The notes under the pieces: generated by a model
Database searches by the model: none
Told to the model about the DNA's origin: nothing
What the model saw: only the letters and a program-made list of their open reading frames with translations
From: Clostridiales bacterium UBA1779
GTDB lineage: Bacteria > Bacillota > Clostridia > Oscillospirales > CAG-272
Length of the DNA: 17,601 nucleotides
Reading direction: 5' to 3'
Assembly: GCA_002314565.1 (NCBI GenBank)
Contig: DCGL01000133.1
Span: 1-17,601 of the forward strand
Translations under genes and position numbers: made by a program
In this document: piece by piece, positions 1-8,076 of the stretch
Layout: the number at the start of each line of letters is the position of its first letter
Position numbering within the stretch: position 1 is the stretch's first letter

Positions 1-72
1 AGACTTATAGTACAGCATACAGTGACAATAGCCTTCAAAATTCGGATCGGCAATTTGCTGTACTATAAGTCT
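1..72. repeat. 17-bp perfect inverted repeat upstream of trxA
   Basis: Bases 1-17 (AGACTTATAGTACAGCA) are exactly complementary in reverse to 56-72, separated by a 38-nt loop. The left arm starts at the first base of the window, so the repeat may extend further out. No U-run follows, so it is not a typical terminator. It could be the end structure of a small non-autonomous element, a regulatory hairpin for the thioredoxin mRNA leader, or a double operator. The right arm ends 24 nt before the thioredoxin start codon. The repeat is directly visible; its role is unknown. Confidence 0.75.
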
Positions 73-96
73 TTAAAGGATTAAGGGAGAAAGAAA

Positions 97-411
97 ATGG
101 CTGAAATAATAATTACAAAAGATAATTTTGAAAATGAAGTAATGAAATCCGATAAGCCCGTGCTTATTGATTTCTGGGCAACATGGTGCGGCCCCTGCAG
201 AATGCTTGCTCCCATTGTTGAAGAAATTGCAAAGGAATATGACGGCAAAATCAAAGTCGGAAAGGTCAACGTCGATGACGAGCCGGAGCTTGCCGGAGCA
301 TTCCGTGTTGCAAGCATTCCCACAGTTGTCATTATGAAAAACGGAAAGATTGCAAATCAGGCCATCGGATACAGACCGAAGGAAGCCCTTGTGAAATTAC
401 TGGAGCTGTAA
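97..411 (+). CDS. trxA: Thioredoxin
   Basis: This 104-residue protein is a cytoplasmic thiol-disulfide oxidoreductase that keeps protein disulfides reduced and passes electrons from thioredoxin reductase to targets. It has normal thioredoxin length and shows the active site WATWCGPC at about residues 27-34, with the redox pair in WCGPC. The Asp of the LIDFWA strand and the cis-proline segment SIPTVV at about 73-78 are present, as is the C-terminal glycine region IGYRP. The ATG at 97 follows a purine-rich AGGGAGA site at 84-90. It stands alone, with a terminator about 50 nt downstream. No thioredoxin reductase gene lies in the window. Nothing in the sequence looks unusual apart from the inverted repeat just upstream. 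Confidence 0.95.
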   Translation: MAEIIITKDNFENEVMKSDKPVLIDFWATWCGPCRMLAPIVEEIAKEYDGKIKVGKVNVDDEPELAGAFRVASIPTVVIMKNGKIANQAIGYRPKEALVKLLEL

Positions 412-463
412 TCAGCCGTGCTTATTATACGAAAAAGATGATAGAAAAATTCAAATCAATTTG

Positions 464-502
464 AAAAAAGCAGCCGCCCATTTTATGAGCGGTTGTTTTT
501 TT
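464..502 (+). terminator. Rho-independent terminator after trxA
   Basis: A 7-bp stem (471-477 CAGCCGC with 489-495 GCGGTTG, one G-U pair) closes an 11-nt loop and is followed by seven T residues. An A-run upstream (464-469) could lengthen the stem and make it act in both directions. It lies 53 nt after the thioredoxin stop and separates that gene from the promoter at 563-591. Confidence 0.8.
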
Positions 503-562
503 GGAGTATTCAGTATCTCAATAGCACAAAATGACGGTGATGTTCCAATACTTTTGATTTTG

Positions 563-591
563 TTGATTTTGATTTCAAGCTATGATATAAT
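563..591 (+). promoter_or_regulatory. Promoter for ceramidase-like paralog A
   Basis: TTGATT at 563-568, a 17-nt spacer and TATAAT at 586-591 match the sigma-A consensus well. A TG one base before the -10 (583-584) makes it an extended -10 promoter. The start codon of paralog A lies about 40 nt downstream. The -35 sits in a repetitive TTTTGATT/TTGATTTT tract. Paralog A therefore appears to be transcribed alone. Confidence 0.7.
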
Positions 592-632
592 TACTCGAAA
601 TTTACTTGAGATTTTTCAAAGCGAGGAAACAA

Positions 633-2102
633 ATGAAATTCGGATGGTCTGAAATTGATATTACGCCAAAGGAACCGATTTCTCTGGCGGGGGAATTCTT
701 TGAGCGCGTGACGAAAGAAGTGGAGACGCCTATCAGCGTGACTGCACTTGCGATTGAAGAAAAAGGCGAGCAGTCTGTTTTCGTTTCGTGCGATCTGGTT
801 GTTATTACGGAAGAACTGACGGCAGCGGTCCGCAGCCGTATCGGAAAAATCGGACTGGATACGGATAAAATAATTATCTGTGCAATTCACGATCATACAT
901 CTTATACATATCGCCGCACGGGGCCCTTCCCTAAAGTGAAGTTTAATGCTGAAGCGTATTTTATGAGCCGGATACCTTCGGACTGTCAGTATATTCCCGA
1001 AGATTCGAATCAGGACTCAATGGATACTGACCGCGCTTTTGATTTTCTTGCCGATTCAATAGCAAAGGCCGTTACCGAGGCGTGGAATAATCGCAGAGAG
1101 GGCGGTTTTGCAACCGGTTTCGGGCGTGCCGCTGTCGGTATGTGCAGACGTGCGACGTATTCGGATGGACGTGCAAAGATGTGGGGAGATACCGACACTG
1201 CTGCATTTGTCAGCCTTGAGGGCGGAAATGACAACGGCGTTGAGATGCTCTTTACCTACGACGAAAACAAGAAACTGACAGGAGTCGTTGCAAACGTATG
1301 CTGCCCTGCCCAGGTAATGGAACAGAGAACAGTGATTTCTTCTGACTATTGGGGAAAGCTGAAAATATTGCTTCGTGAGAAGTATGGGAAAGATCTTTTC
1401 CTGCTTCCTTTGGGCGGTCCCGGCGGTGACCAGTGCCCGAGAGACCTGGTACGTTGGGTTGAGCCGGAAACACCTATCAAGGACCCGAACGTTATCCGCA
1501 ATCAGCCAAAGCTGCGCGATGCCGATCCGTCGATGTTTGACGTGAAGGGAACGTGGAAAATCGGCCGCCGGCTTTTCAACGAAGTGGTAATGGCTTTGGA
1601 TGAAGTCGAAGAAATCCGCACAGAAGCCATTCACTGTCACAGCGTTGAAAATCTTCGTCTCCCGCTTCGCCGTGTTACTCCGGCTGAAGTGGAAGAAGCC
1701 GAAAAGAGAATCAACGAATTTTTCAAAGGAAGAACGACGCTCAACTATATGGATACGGCGGCATTATACGTCGAATCCGGCGTTGTTCTGAGATCAAAAG
1801 AGCAGGAAATCTACAATTCGGTTACATGTGAAATCCATACCGTACGTTTGGGAAATGTTGTGCTTTCTTCGAATCCTTTTGAATTGTTCCTGGATTACGG
1901 CAATCAGATCCGTGCAAGAAGTCAGGCAAGACAGACCTTCCTGATTCAGCTTGCAAACGGAGCATATGCGTACCTTCCTACTGAAAAGGCGGAAAAAGCA
2001 GGGCATTACAGCGCATACGTTTCGAGCGGATACGTTGGCCACGAGGGCGGCGAGCTGCTTGTAGATGCAGCTCTTGACCAAATCGACGGTTTATTTGAAT
2101 AA
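633..2102 (+). CDS. Neutral/alkaline ceramidase-like hydrolase, paralog A
   Basis: This 489-residue protein matches the neutral ceramidase N-terminal family (PF04734). It opens with the typical GWSEIDITP segment, has a HDH pair at H86/H88 where the family binds zinc, a GDQCPRD loop at about 265-271, FE at 416-417 and AYLPT at 446-450. Those sites correspond to the family's zinc Glu and Tyr. Two key positions differ: C224 (CCPA) stands where the second zinc His is expected, and C268 where neutral ceramidases have the nucleophilic Ser of GDVSP. There is no signal peptide, so it is probably cytoplasmic, unlike secreted ceramidases. A TTG lies nine codons upstream in frame, but the ATG at 633 has GAGG at 623-626 and matches the paralog's start. 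It is about two-thirds identical by eye to the protein at 4452-5930. The substrate is unknown; an amide bond in a sugar-acid conjugate is an inference from the neighbouring genes. Confidence 0.75.
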   Translation: MKFGWSEIDITPKEPISLAGEFFERVTKEVETPISVTALAIEEKGEQSVFVSCDLVVITEELTAAVRSRIGKIGLDTDKIIICAIHDHTSYTYRRTGPFPKVKFNAEAYFMSRIPSDCQYIPEDSNQDSMDTDRAFDFLADSIAKAVTEAWNNRREGGFATGFGRAAVGMCRRATYSDGRAKMWGDTDTAAFVSLEGGNDNGVEMLFTYDENKKLTGVVANVCCPAQVMEQRTVISSDYWGKLKILLREKYGKDLFLLPLGGPGGDQCPRDLVRWVEPETPIKDPNVIRNQPKLRDADPSMFDVKGTWKIGRRLFNEVVMALDEVEEIRTEAIHCHSVENLRLPLRRVTPAEVEEAEKRINEFFKGRTTLNYMDTAALYVESGVVLRSKEQEIYNSVTCEIHTVRLGNVVLSSNPFELFLDYGNQIRARSQARQTFLIQLANGAYAYLPTEKAEKAGHYSAYVSSGYVGHEGGELLVDAALDQIDGLFE

Positions 2103-2117
2103 GCAGGACAGAAAACA

Positions 2118-2159
2118 GGGGATGTTAAAAGCACTAAGGGATTAACATCCCCGTTTTTT
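2118..2159 (+). terminator. Strong Rho-independent terminator after paralog A
   Basis: A perfect 11-bp stem (2118-2128 GGGGATGTTAA with 2142-2152) and a 13-nt loop are followed by G and six T residues. It lies 15 nt after the stop codon of paralog A and should isolate that gene from the operon promoter downstream. Confidence 0.9.
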
Positions 2160-2213
2160 GAGCCGATTACGGAAGCATTATGTTGACATTTTCTTGAAAT
2201 AATAGAAGTTGAA

Positions 2214-2241
2214 TTCACAATTGCTGAAAATATGGTATAAT
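2214..2241 (+). promoter_or_regulatory. Extended -10 promoter of the six-gene galactonate operon
   Basis: TATAAT at 2236-2241 is preceded by TGG (2233-2235), giving an extended -10, and TTCACA at 2214-2219 lies 16 nt upstream as a one-mismatch -35. The first start codon is at 2274, so the leader is short. No other convincing promoter was found before 8741, which supports one transcript for six genes. I saw no clear repressor operator or catabolite site. Confidence 0.7.
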
Positions 2242-2273
2242 AGTATCAACAACTCAAATATGCGGAGGAGATA

Positions 2274-3383
2274 ATGGACAAATCTTTCGTGGGGAAATGG
2301 TATAAAGAAGAACTCGGAGAGACTCTGAACATTTTTGACGAAGTACCGCTTCGAATGAAAATGTCATTTTCGTCATCGGGATATTATAATTTTGAGCCGA
2401 ATTGTGTCTATGAAAAAGACGGATATTTTTGTTTTGAAATCAATGATGAGAATAACCGTATGGTATATCATCTTGAATTCGCAGACGGTCAACTGAAGGG
2501 CTATTACACACAGCACCAAAAGTCGACAATGATCAGTTATGTGAAAATTTCGGATATTCCGGAGGATTTACCTGAAGAATATAAGCCAACTGAAATCTAT
2601 GATCCCGGCACGGGAATTGCAAGAATTGAATTGCTCAGAAAATATGCCGATTATGACCGAAGCAAAAACGATTCGTGTAATAACCGGTTTGTGTTAGGCG
2701 GAGACATACCGGAAATATTAAACAAATATAATTATTGCGATTATATGAGCGGTTTGGACTCACACAGTGATGCACTCGTTTTTCGACTTCTTGATTTTGT
2801 CTGTGACAATTTCGGACACAACGGGTCAAAGGGACTTGGGAGTGGAAGAAAAATCACGGACCTGATAGAATTTTGCGAAACAAACGGAATGAAAACGAAC
2901 TGCCGCGGGCTTGCCATTCTTCTGGCGTCGCTTCTCCGTCTGAACGGAATCAAGGCCCGGCATATTACCTGTATGCCATACGAAGAACCGTTTGATGACT
3001 GTCACGTTGTGGTGGATTGTTTGCTGCCGTCCGGGAAACGGATTATGCTCGACCCGACTTCAAGGCTTTATTTTAAGGACAAAAACGGCGAATACGTCTC
3101 CCTTCCTCATCTGCGTGAAATGCTGATTGCGGGCGAAGAGATTTTTGAAAATCCGACTGCAGGCTATAACGGAGACGCCTTTGATAAGGAGTACAACAGA
3201 AATTATATGATAAAAAATACGTTCCGTTTTGCACGCTGTACGCTCAATGAAGACGGAGTTGACGGCCGTACGATAAATTCACGGTATATTGAGCTGATTC
3301 CCCGCGATTATTCGATTGATAATATCTCTGAACGCAGAAAAAGAGATTTCATTTACAATGACAATGATTTTTGGACAATGTAG
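2274..3383 (+). CDS. Transglutaminase-like protein with lipocalin-like N-terminus
   Basis: This 369-residue protein has two parts. The N-terminal ~95 residues are rich in beta strands and begin SFVGKWYKEE, which resembles a lipocalin-type opening. The C-terminal part is a transglutaminase-like/cysteine-protease fold: NCRGLAILLASLLRLNGIKA contains the probable catalytic C210, DDCHVVVD gives H244 and MLDPTS gives D260, the classic Cys-His-Asp order. There is no signal peptide or membrane segment. A strong GGAGGAG at 2264-2270 sets the start. It is the first gene of the operon, and the next gene starts 13 nt after its stop. Such domains cleave or exchange amide bonds (proteases, peptide N-glycanases, transglutaminases). 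Its substrate is unknown, and an amide-linked sugar-acid compound is an inference from context. Confidence 0.7.
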   Translation: MDKSFVGKWYKEELGETLNIFDEVPLRMKMSFSSSGYYNFEPNCVYEKDGYFCFEINDENNRMVYHLEFADGQLKGYYTQHQKSTMISYVKISDIPEDLPEEYKPTEIYDPGTGIARIELLRKYADYDRSKNDSCNNRFVLGGDIPEILNKYNYCDYMSGLDSHSDALVFRLLDFVCDNFGHNGSKGLGSGRKITDLIEFCETNGMKTNCRGLAILLASLLRLNGIKARHITCMPYEEPFDDCHVVVDCLLPSGKRIMLDPTSRLYFKDKNGEYVSLPHLREMLIAGEEIFENPTAGYNGDAFDKEYNRNYMIKNTFRFARCTLNEDGVDGRTINSRYIELIPRDYSIDNISERRKRDFIYNDNDFWTM

Positions 3384-3396
3384 GTCAGGAGGAGAA

Positions 3397-4434
3397 ATGA
3401 GACAGTATCTTCTGCCCGGAACGGGGCGTTTTTATAAGGTAAATATGCACAGCCATACGGTGAACTCGGACGGTTCGCAGACCCCTGAAGAGGTAAAAGC
3501 ACTCTTCAAGTCAAGAGGATATTCCGCCGTCGCATTTACCGACCACGAGATTATGCTGGATCATTCAGACCTTACGGACGATGAGTTCATTGCCATAACC
3601 GCATACGAATACGGTTTTGACAAATCGGAGGAAAATCCGCTTTCGGCGCTTTACGAAGGACCGCTCAAAACGAGGGAGCACGCCGAGAAAGTTCATCTCA
3701 ATCTTTACTCGAAAGACCCGCACGATACGCGTATGGTCTGCTGCGACGTGAACTACATCTGGGGCAACGCCAAAAAGTATCGCACCACTGCAAAGTACGT
3801 CGGAGGTGACGGACATTACGTACGCAAATATTCGGTGGAGGGCGTCAATGAGGTCATTCGTGCCGCGCGCGAACGCGATATGCTCGTCGTTTACAACCAT
3901 CCGAACTGGTCGATGAATACGGCCGACCTGTATTGCAAGCTTGACAATCTTACGGGACTTGAGATTATGAACGGAGACGGCGGAGCCGACAGCGATATGG
4001 AAGACGTTCCGCACGTTTATCAGGAAATGGCGCGCGCAGGGAAGAGAATTATCTGTGTCGGTGGTGACGATAATCATTCAAAAGAAAACAGTTGCCTTGC
4101 CTGGACTATGGTTAAGGCGGAGTCGCTGAGCTACGGAAATCTGATGAACGCTATCGAGAGAGGCGACTGCTACGCATCCTGCGGTCCGGAAATCAAAGAG
4201 CTTTACGTGGAAGACGGCAAAGTGACAGTCAAAACCTCAGAAGTGCGCGAGATGCACCTTCATACTGCGGGCAGACGCACCGATCATATTAAATCCGCAG
4301 ATGCTGCACTCACCGAGGCAAGCTTCCGCCTGGATTCGACGGACTTTATGTTCCGCATTTCGGTATGCGACAAAGAGGGACATCACGCTTACACGAGATA
4401 TTATTATTTTGATGAATTGAAAGAACAGATATAA
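3397..4434 (+). CDS. PHP-domain metal-dependent hydrolase
   Basis: This 345-residue protein carries the ordered metal-binding motifs of the PHP (polymerase and histidinol phosphatase) superfamily: HSH at 18-20, SDG at 24-26, TDH at 48-50, a YNHPNW motif with H168, and DNH at 225-227. PHP enzymes are usually phosphoesterases, and some act on nucleic acids or cyclic nucleotides. A C-terminal beta-rich segment of about 80 residues follows the metal core and may help bind substrate. The open frame extends 27 codons upstream into the previous gene, but the ATG at 3397 follows AGGAGGAG at 3387-3394 and the PHP fold begins here. The next gene starts 17 nt downstream. The substrate is not evident; a phosphorylated sugar or sugar acid would suit the operon. 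Confidence 0.8.
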   Translation: MRQYLLPGTGRFYKVNMHSHTVNSDGSQTPEEVKALFKSRGYSAVAFTDHEIMLDHSDLTDDEFIAITAYEYGFDKSEENPLSALYEGPLKTREHAEKVHLNLYSKDPHDTRMVCCDVNYIWGNAKKYRTTAKYVGGDGHYVRKYSVEGVNEVIRAARERDMLVVYNHPNWSMNTADLYCKLDNLTGLEIMNGDGGADSDMEDVPHVYQEMARAGKRIICVGGDDNHSKENSCLAWTMVKAESLSYGNLMNAIERGDCYASCGPEIKELYVEDGKVTVKTSEVREMHLHTAGRRTDHIKSADAALTEASFRLDSTDFMFRISVCDKEGHHAYTRYYYFDELKEQI

Positions 4435-4451
4435 GGAAAGGCGAGGAAAAA

Positions 4452-5930
4452 ATGGCTATCAAATTCGGTTGGTCCGAGGTGGACATCACCCCGAAAGAAA
4501 AAATCGCACTCTGCGGAGAGTTTTTCGAGCGTGTCACGAATGAGGTGGAAACTCCGATTACCGTGACCGCGTTTGCGGTGGAAGAAGACGGAGCACAGGC
4601 AGTGTTTTGCTCCTGCGACCTGGAAGGAGTCAACGAGTCTCTTGTACGCCATGCCCGTGCAAAGATTAAGGCGCCGGGGCTGAATCCGCAGAATATCATC
4701 ATAAATGCGGTGCATACGCATAATTCCTATACTACAGCCAATCCCGACCTCGATGCAAAACAGTATCACAATGCCGTCTCGTATTTTTTAAACAGAATGC
4801 CGGAAGGTTGTGAATATATTCCCGCGGACAGTGCTCCCGACCAGATGAGTCCCCTCTGCGCACTCGACTTTGTGACGGATAAAGTCGCAGAGGCTGTATC
4901 CGCCGCCTGGAACAGCCGCCGGGAAGGCCTTTTTGCCAACGGATTCGGCAGAGCTGCCGTCGGTATGTGCCGACGCGTGGCCTACGCAGACGAAACCGCT
5001 AAAATGTGGGGCGACGTCGATACCGCATACTTCACCGAGCTTGAGGGAGGAAACGACAGCGGCATCGAATTGCTCTTTACCTACGATATGGATAAAAAGC
5101 TTACGGGTATCGTTGCAAATATCGCCTGCCCGTCGCAGGTTATGGAGCAGAGAACGGTCATTTCCTCTGACTACTGGGGAAAAGTCAAGATTCTCCTGCG
5201 TGAAAAATACGGCAAAGACCTGTATCTTCTCGCCCTTTGTGCTCCTGCCGGAGACCAGTGCCCGCGCGATCTCATCCGCTGGGTTGAGCCTGAAACGCCG
5301 ATTAAGGATCCCAACGTCATACGTGAGAATCCAAAGGTCCGCCGTGCCGACCCCTCGATGTTCGATATCAAAGGCACCTGGACAATCGGACGCCGTATCG
5401 TAAACGAAATTGATTTCGCACTGTCCGACGTGACGGAGTACAAATCTGACGCTCCGTTCTGCCATAAAGTCATCAATCTCAAACTGCCCCTGCGCCGGGT
5501 CACCGAAAGCGACAGGATAATGGCGGAAGAAAAAATAAAGGCGTTTTTCAACGGCAAAACGCGTGTGAATTATATGGATTCAGCGGAGCTTTACATTTAC
5601 GCGGGAATTCTGGAGCGTTTCGATATGCAGAAGGAGCGCCACACCGTTGATACCGAAATCCACGTGCTCCGTCTCGGAGACGTGGCCTTCGCCACCAGTC
5701 CCTTTGAGCTTTTCCTGGACTTCGGAAACCGCATCCGTGCACGCAGTGCGGCAAAGCAGACCTTCCTTATCCAGCTTTGCAGCAACGCCCTCGGATATCT
5801 GCCCACAGAAAAAGCCGAGAAGAACGGACACTATTCAGCCTACGTTGCAAGCGGTCTTGTCGGACACGAGAGCGGTGACATTCTGGTAGCCGAAACCCTC
5901 GATGAAATTGATGAACTTTTTAATATATAA
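4452..5930 (+). CDS. Neutral/alkaline ceramidase-like hydrolase, paralog B
   Basis: This 492-residue protein is the operon copy of the ceramidase-like family (PF04734). Visible landmarks are KFGWSEVDITP at the start, HTH at H88/H90, NIACPS with C226 in place of the expected zinc His, GDQCPRD with C270 in place of the usual nucleophilic Ser, SPFE with E419, and GYLPT with Y449. It differs from paralog A mainly around residues 90-150 and 380-400, so the two may have different substrates. There is no signal peptide. GAGG at 4443-4446 precedes the ATG. It sits between the PHP hydrolase and galactonate dehydratase with gaps of 17 and 15 nt, so it is almost certainly co-expressed with them. Family membership is well supported. 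Ceramide as the true substrate is doubtful given the substitutions, the cytoplasmic location and the sugar-acid context. Confidence 0.75.
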   Translation: MAIKFGWSEVDITPKEKIALCGEFFERVTNEVETPITVTAFAVEEDGAQAVFCSCDLEGVNESLVRHARAKIKAPGLNPQNIIINAVHTHNSYTTANPDLDAKQYHNAVSYFLNRMPEGCEYIPADSAPDQMSPLCALDFVTDKVAEAVSAAWNSRREGLFANGFGRAAVGMCRRVAYADETAKMWGDVDTAYFTELEGGNDSGIELLFTYDMDKKLTGIVANIACPSQVMEQRTVISSDYWGKVKILLREKYGKDLYLLALCAPAGDQCPRDLIRWVEPETPIKDPNVIRENPKVRRADPSMFDIKGTWTIGRRIVNEIDFALSDVTEYKSDAPFCHKVINLKLPLRRVTESDRIMAEEKIKAFFNGKTRVNYMDSAELYIYAGILERFDMQKERHTVDTEIHVLRLGDVAFATSPFELFLDFGNRIRARSAAKQTFLIQLCSNALGYLPTEKAEKNGHYSAYVASGLVGHESGDILVAETLDEIDELFNI

Positions 5931-5945
5931 TTGTGGAGTAAAATT

Positions 5946-7091
5946 ATGAAAATTACGGGATACAAAACATATCAGGTTGAACCCAGATGGCTCTTTCTGA
6001 AAATTGAAACGGATGAGGATATTTCCGGATGGGGCGAACCCGTCATCGAGGGAAAGGCCTCCACAGTTGAAGCCTGCGTCAAAGAAATGATGCCTTACAT
6101 CATCGGGAAAGACCCCCGCAACATTGAGGACGTTTTCCAAGTCCTCTACCGCGGTGCCTTCTACCGCGGCGGTGCCATTATCAGTTCTGCCATTTCCGGC
6201 ATTGAGCAGGCGCTCTGGGATATCAAAGGGAAGTATTACGGCCTTCCCGTTTACGAGTTTCTCGGCGGAAAATGCCGTGACAACATCGACGTTTACGGCT
6301 ACATCGGCGGCGACCGTCCCGATGACGTAGGCGCCACCGCAAAGGTGCAGAAGGACCTCGGTTTCAAAGCAATCAAAATGAATGCCACTGAGGAAATGCA
6401 TTATATCGACTCTTACGAAAAAGTGGACGGAGTGCTCGCCCGCGTGGAAGCCATCAGAAAGACCTGCGGCAATTACTTCGGCATTGCCCTCGACTTCCAC
6501 GGCAGAGTACATAAGAGTATGGCTAAAATTCTTGCAAAAGAACTCGATTCCTACCGTCTTCTTTTCATTGAAGAACCGGTTCTTTCTGAAAACTATGAGG
6601 CCTTTTCCGAGATTGCCAAGTACACCTCCACTCCAATCGCCATGGGCGAACGTCTTTTCACACGCTGGGATTTCAAGAAAATCTTTGAGCAGGGTGTTGT
6701 TGACATCATTCAGCCCGACCTTTCTCACGCAGGCGGTATTCTCGAAGTGCGTAAAATTGCCGCTATGGCAGAAGCGTACGATATGACGGTTGCTCCGCAT
6801 TGCCCGCTCGGTCCCGTCGCGCTTGCCGCCTGTCTGCAGCTTGATGCCTGCACTCCCAACGCATTCATTCAGGAACAGAGCCTCGGCATTCACTACAATA
6901 AGGGAAGTGACCTGCTCGATTATATCAAAAATCCGCAGGTCTTCGAGTACAAGGACGGCAAGGTGAGCATTCCGTCTGCTCCCGGTCTCGGCGTAGAGGT
7001 CAATGAGGAGCTCCTCATCGAAAAAGCACACGAACACGGCTGGAAGAACCCCGTATGGCGTAACCACGACGGCACTGTTGCCGAGTGGTAA
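5946..7091 (+). CDS. dgoD: D-galactonate dehydratase (enolase superfamily)
   Basis: This 381-residue enzyme removes water from D-galactonate to give 2-dehydro-3-deoxy-D-galactonate in the cytoplasm, the first step of the De Ley-Doudoroff route. It is collinear with E. coli DgoD as I recall it, sharing FLKIETDE, GWGEPVIEG, FYRGG, QALWDIKGK, LDFHGRV, FIEEPVL, QPDLSHAGG, APHCPLGP and IHYNKG. Metal ligands D183, E209 and E235 and catalytic H185 and H285 fall at the same numbers as in the E. coli enzyme. The frame is open back to a TTG at 5931, but the ATG at 5946 has GGAG at 5935-5938 and matches the family start. It follows paralog B by 15 nt. A related aldonate dehydratase activity cannot be excluded, but the following dgoK and dgoA support galactonate. 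Confidence 0.93.
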   Translation: MKITGYKTYQVEPRWLFLKIETDEDISGWGEPVIEGKASTVEACVKEMMPYIIGKDPRNIEDVFQVLYRGAFYRGGAIISSAISGIEQALWDIKGKYYGLPVYEFLGGKCRDNIDVYGYIGGDRPDDVGATAKVQKDLGFKAIKMNATEEMHYIDSYEKVDGVLARVEAIRKTCGNYFGIALDFHGRVHKSMAKILAKELDSYRLLFIEEPVLSENYEAFSEIAKYTSTPIAMGERLFTRWDFKKIFEQGVVDIIQPDLSHAGGILEVRKIAAMAEAYDMTVAPHCPLGPVALAACLQLDACTPNAFIQEQSLGIHYNKGSDLLDYIKNPQVFEYKDGKVSIPSAPGLGVEVNEELLIEKAHEHGWKNPVWRNHDGTVAEW

Positions 7092-7116
7092 TGGATTTCG
7101 GTTTTAAAGAGATACC

Positions 7117-8076
7117 ATGTATTTGATTTCTGTTGATGGCGGAACCACGAACACCCGCCTCGTCCTCATCCGTGACGGAGAAATTCTCGGAAGTCTCCGC
7201 CTGAAGGTCGGTATGCGCGATAACGTCTTCGGAGAGGGAGCCTCATACCGTGAGGCGCTTGCCGACGGTATACGAACGCTTTTGGCGGATAACGGAACAG
7301 AACAGAAGGAAGTCCGCGGAGTTCTCGTCTCCGGTATGATTTGCAGTGAGCGCGGTCTTTACGAAATTCCCCATATTTCCGCCCCCGTGAACGTCAGAAC
7401 GCTCGCCGCAGCAATGCAGAAAATGCAATTTCCGGGAATTGCGGATATTCCGTTTTATCTGATTCCCGGTGTCAGGTCTTTCGAGAGCAGCGATGCCGGC
7501 CTTTCATCCATGGACATTATGCGCGGGGAAGAAACCGAGCTTTTCGGAATATTCGATAAGCTGAAATGCACGGGCGTCTTTACTCTCGTTCTTCCCGGCT
7601 CACACAATAAAATAATACCCGTAACGGAAGACGGAACGCTCGGCGTATTCTATACCTCAGTCAGCGGGGAACTTATCCGCGCTGCGGCAGAAAATACGAT
7701 TCTGCGGGACGGCATCCGTGATGCTTATCCCAAAAAACTTGACGAAAAATACCTGCTTCTCGGCTTTGATATCGCCCGCGAAAACGGTGTCACCGCTGCG
7801 CTGTTCAAGGTTCGCATTCTTCAGAAGTACAAAGACTGTACCCCTGATGAGCTTTTTGCGGTGCTTGCAGGAGCAGTCCTTTCTGAGGATTTGCGCATTT
7901 TGGAAAAGCACGGCAAGGGCGATATCCTCGTCGGCGGTTCCGATCCGTTCCGCTCGGCTTTTGTCACACTCCTGTCTGCGCGAACGAAACTTAAGGCAAA
8001 CGTTCTGCCGGATGATGTGGCGGCTTACGCGGTGGCATACGGAGCCGAAAGACTTATGAAGGAGAGAAAAGATTGA
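7117..8076 (+). CDS. dgoK: 2-dehydro-3-deoxygalactonokinase
   Basis: This 319-residue kinase phosphorylates 2-dehydro-3-deoxy-D-galactonate at C6 with ATP, the second step of galactonate breakdown. It has the ASKHA-type N-terminal phosphate motif SVDGGTTNTR (5-14), and the family motifs MRGEET (135-140), PGSHNK (160-165) and SGEL (183-186), plus a GGSDPF segment near residue 280. Length is normal for DgoK. The start at 7117 has only a weak GAGA site (about 7109-7112), so it may depend on translational coupling to dgoD, which ends 25 nt upstream. Its stop TGA overlaps the TTG start of dgoA. The match to E. coli DgoK is moderate, but the position between dehydratase and aldolase makes the call firm. 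Confidence 0.9.
   Translation: MYLISVDGGTTNTRLVLIRDGEILGSLRLKVGMRDNVFGEGASYREALADGIRTLLADNGTEQKEVRGVLVSGMICSERGLYEIPHISAPVNVRTLAAAMQKMQFPGIADIPFYLIPGVRSFESSDAGLSSMDIMRGEETELFGIFDKLKCTGVFTLVLPGSHNKIIPVTEDGTLGVFYTSVSGELIRAAAENTILRDGIRDAYPKKLDEKYLLLGFDIARENGVTAALFKVRILQKYKDCTPDELFAVLAGAVLSEDLRILEKHGKGDILVGGSDPFRSAFVTLLSARTKLKANVLPDDVAAYAVAYGAERLMKERKD

Noticed and set aside
461..652. Small 63-codon plus-strand frame between trxA and paralog A
   Set aside because: It runs through the trxA terminator, contains the promoter at 563-591 and overlaps the start of paralog A in another frame; there is no ribosome site.
5835..7067. 410-codon open frame on the minus strand across dgoD
   Set aside because: It is antisense to a gene whose active-site residues all match the dehydratase family; the minus-strand protein shows no recognisable motif and no ribosome site. 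It is a by-product of codon bias.
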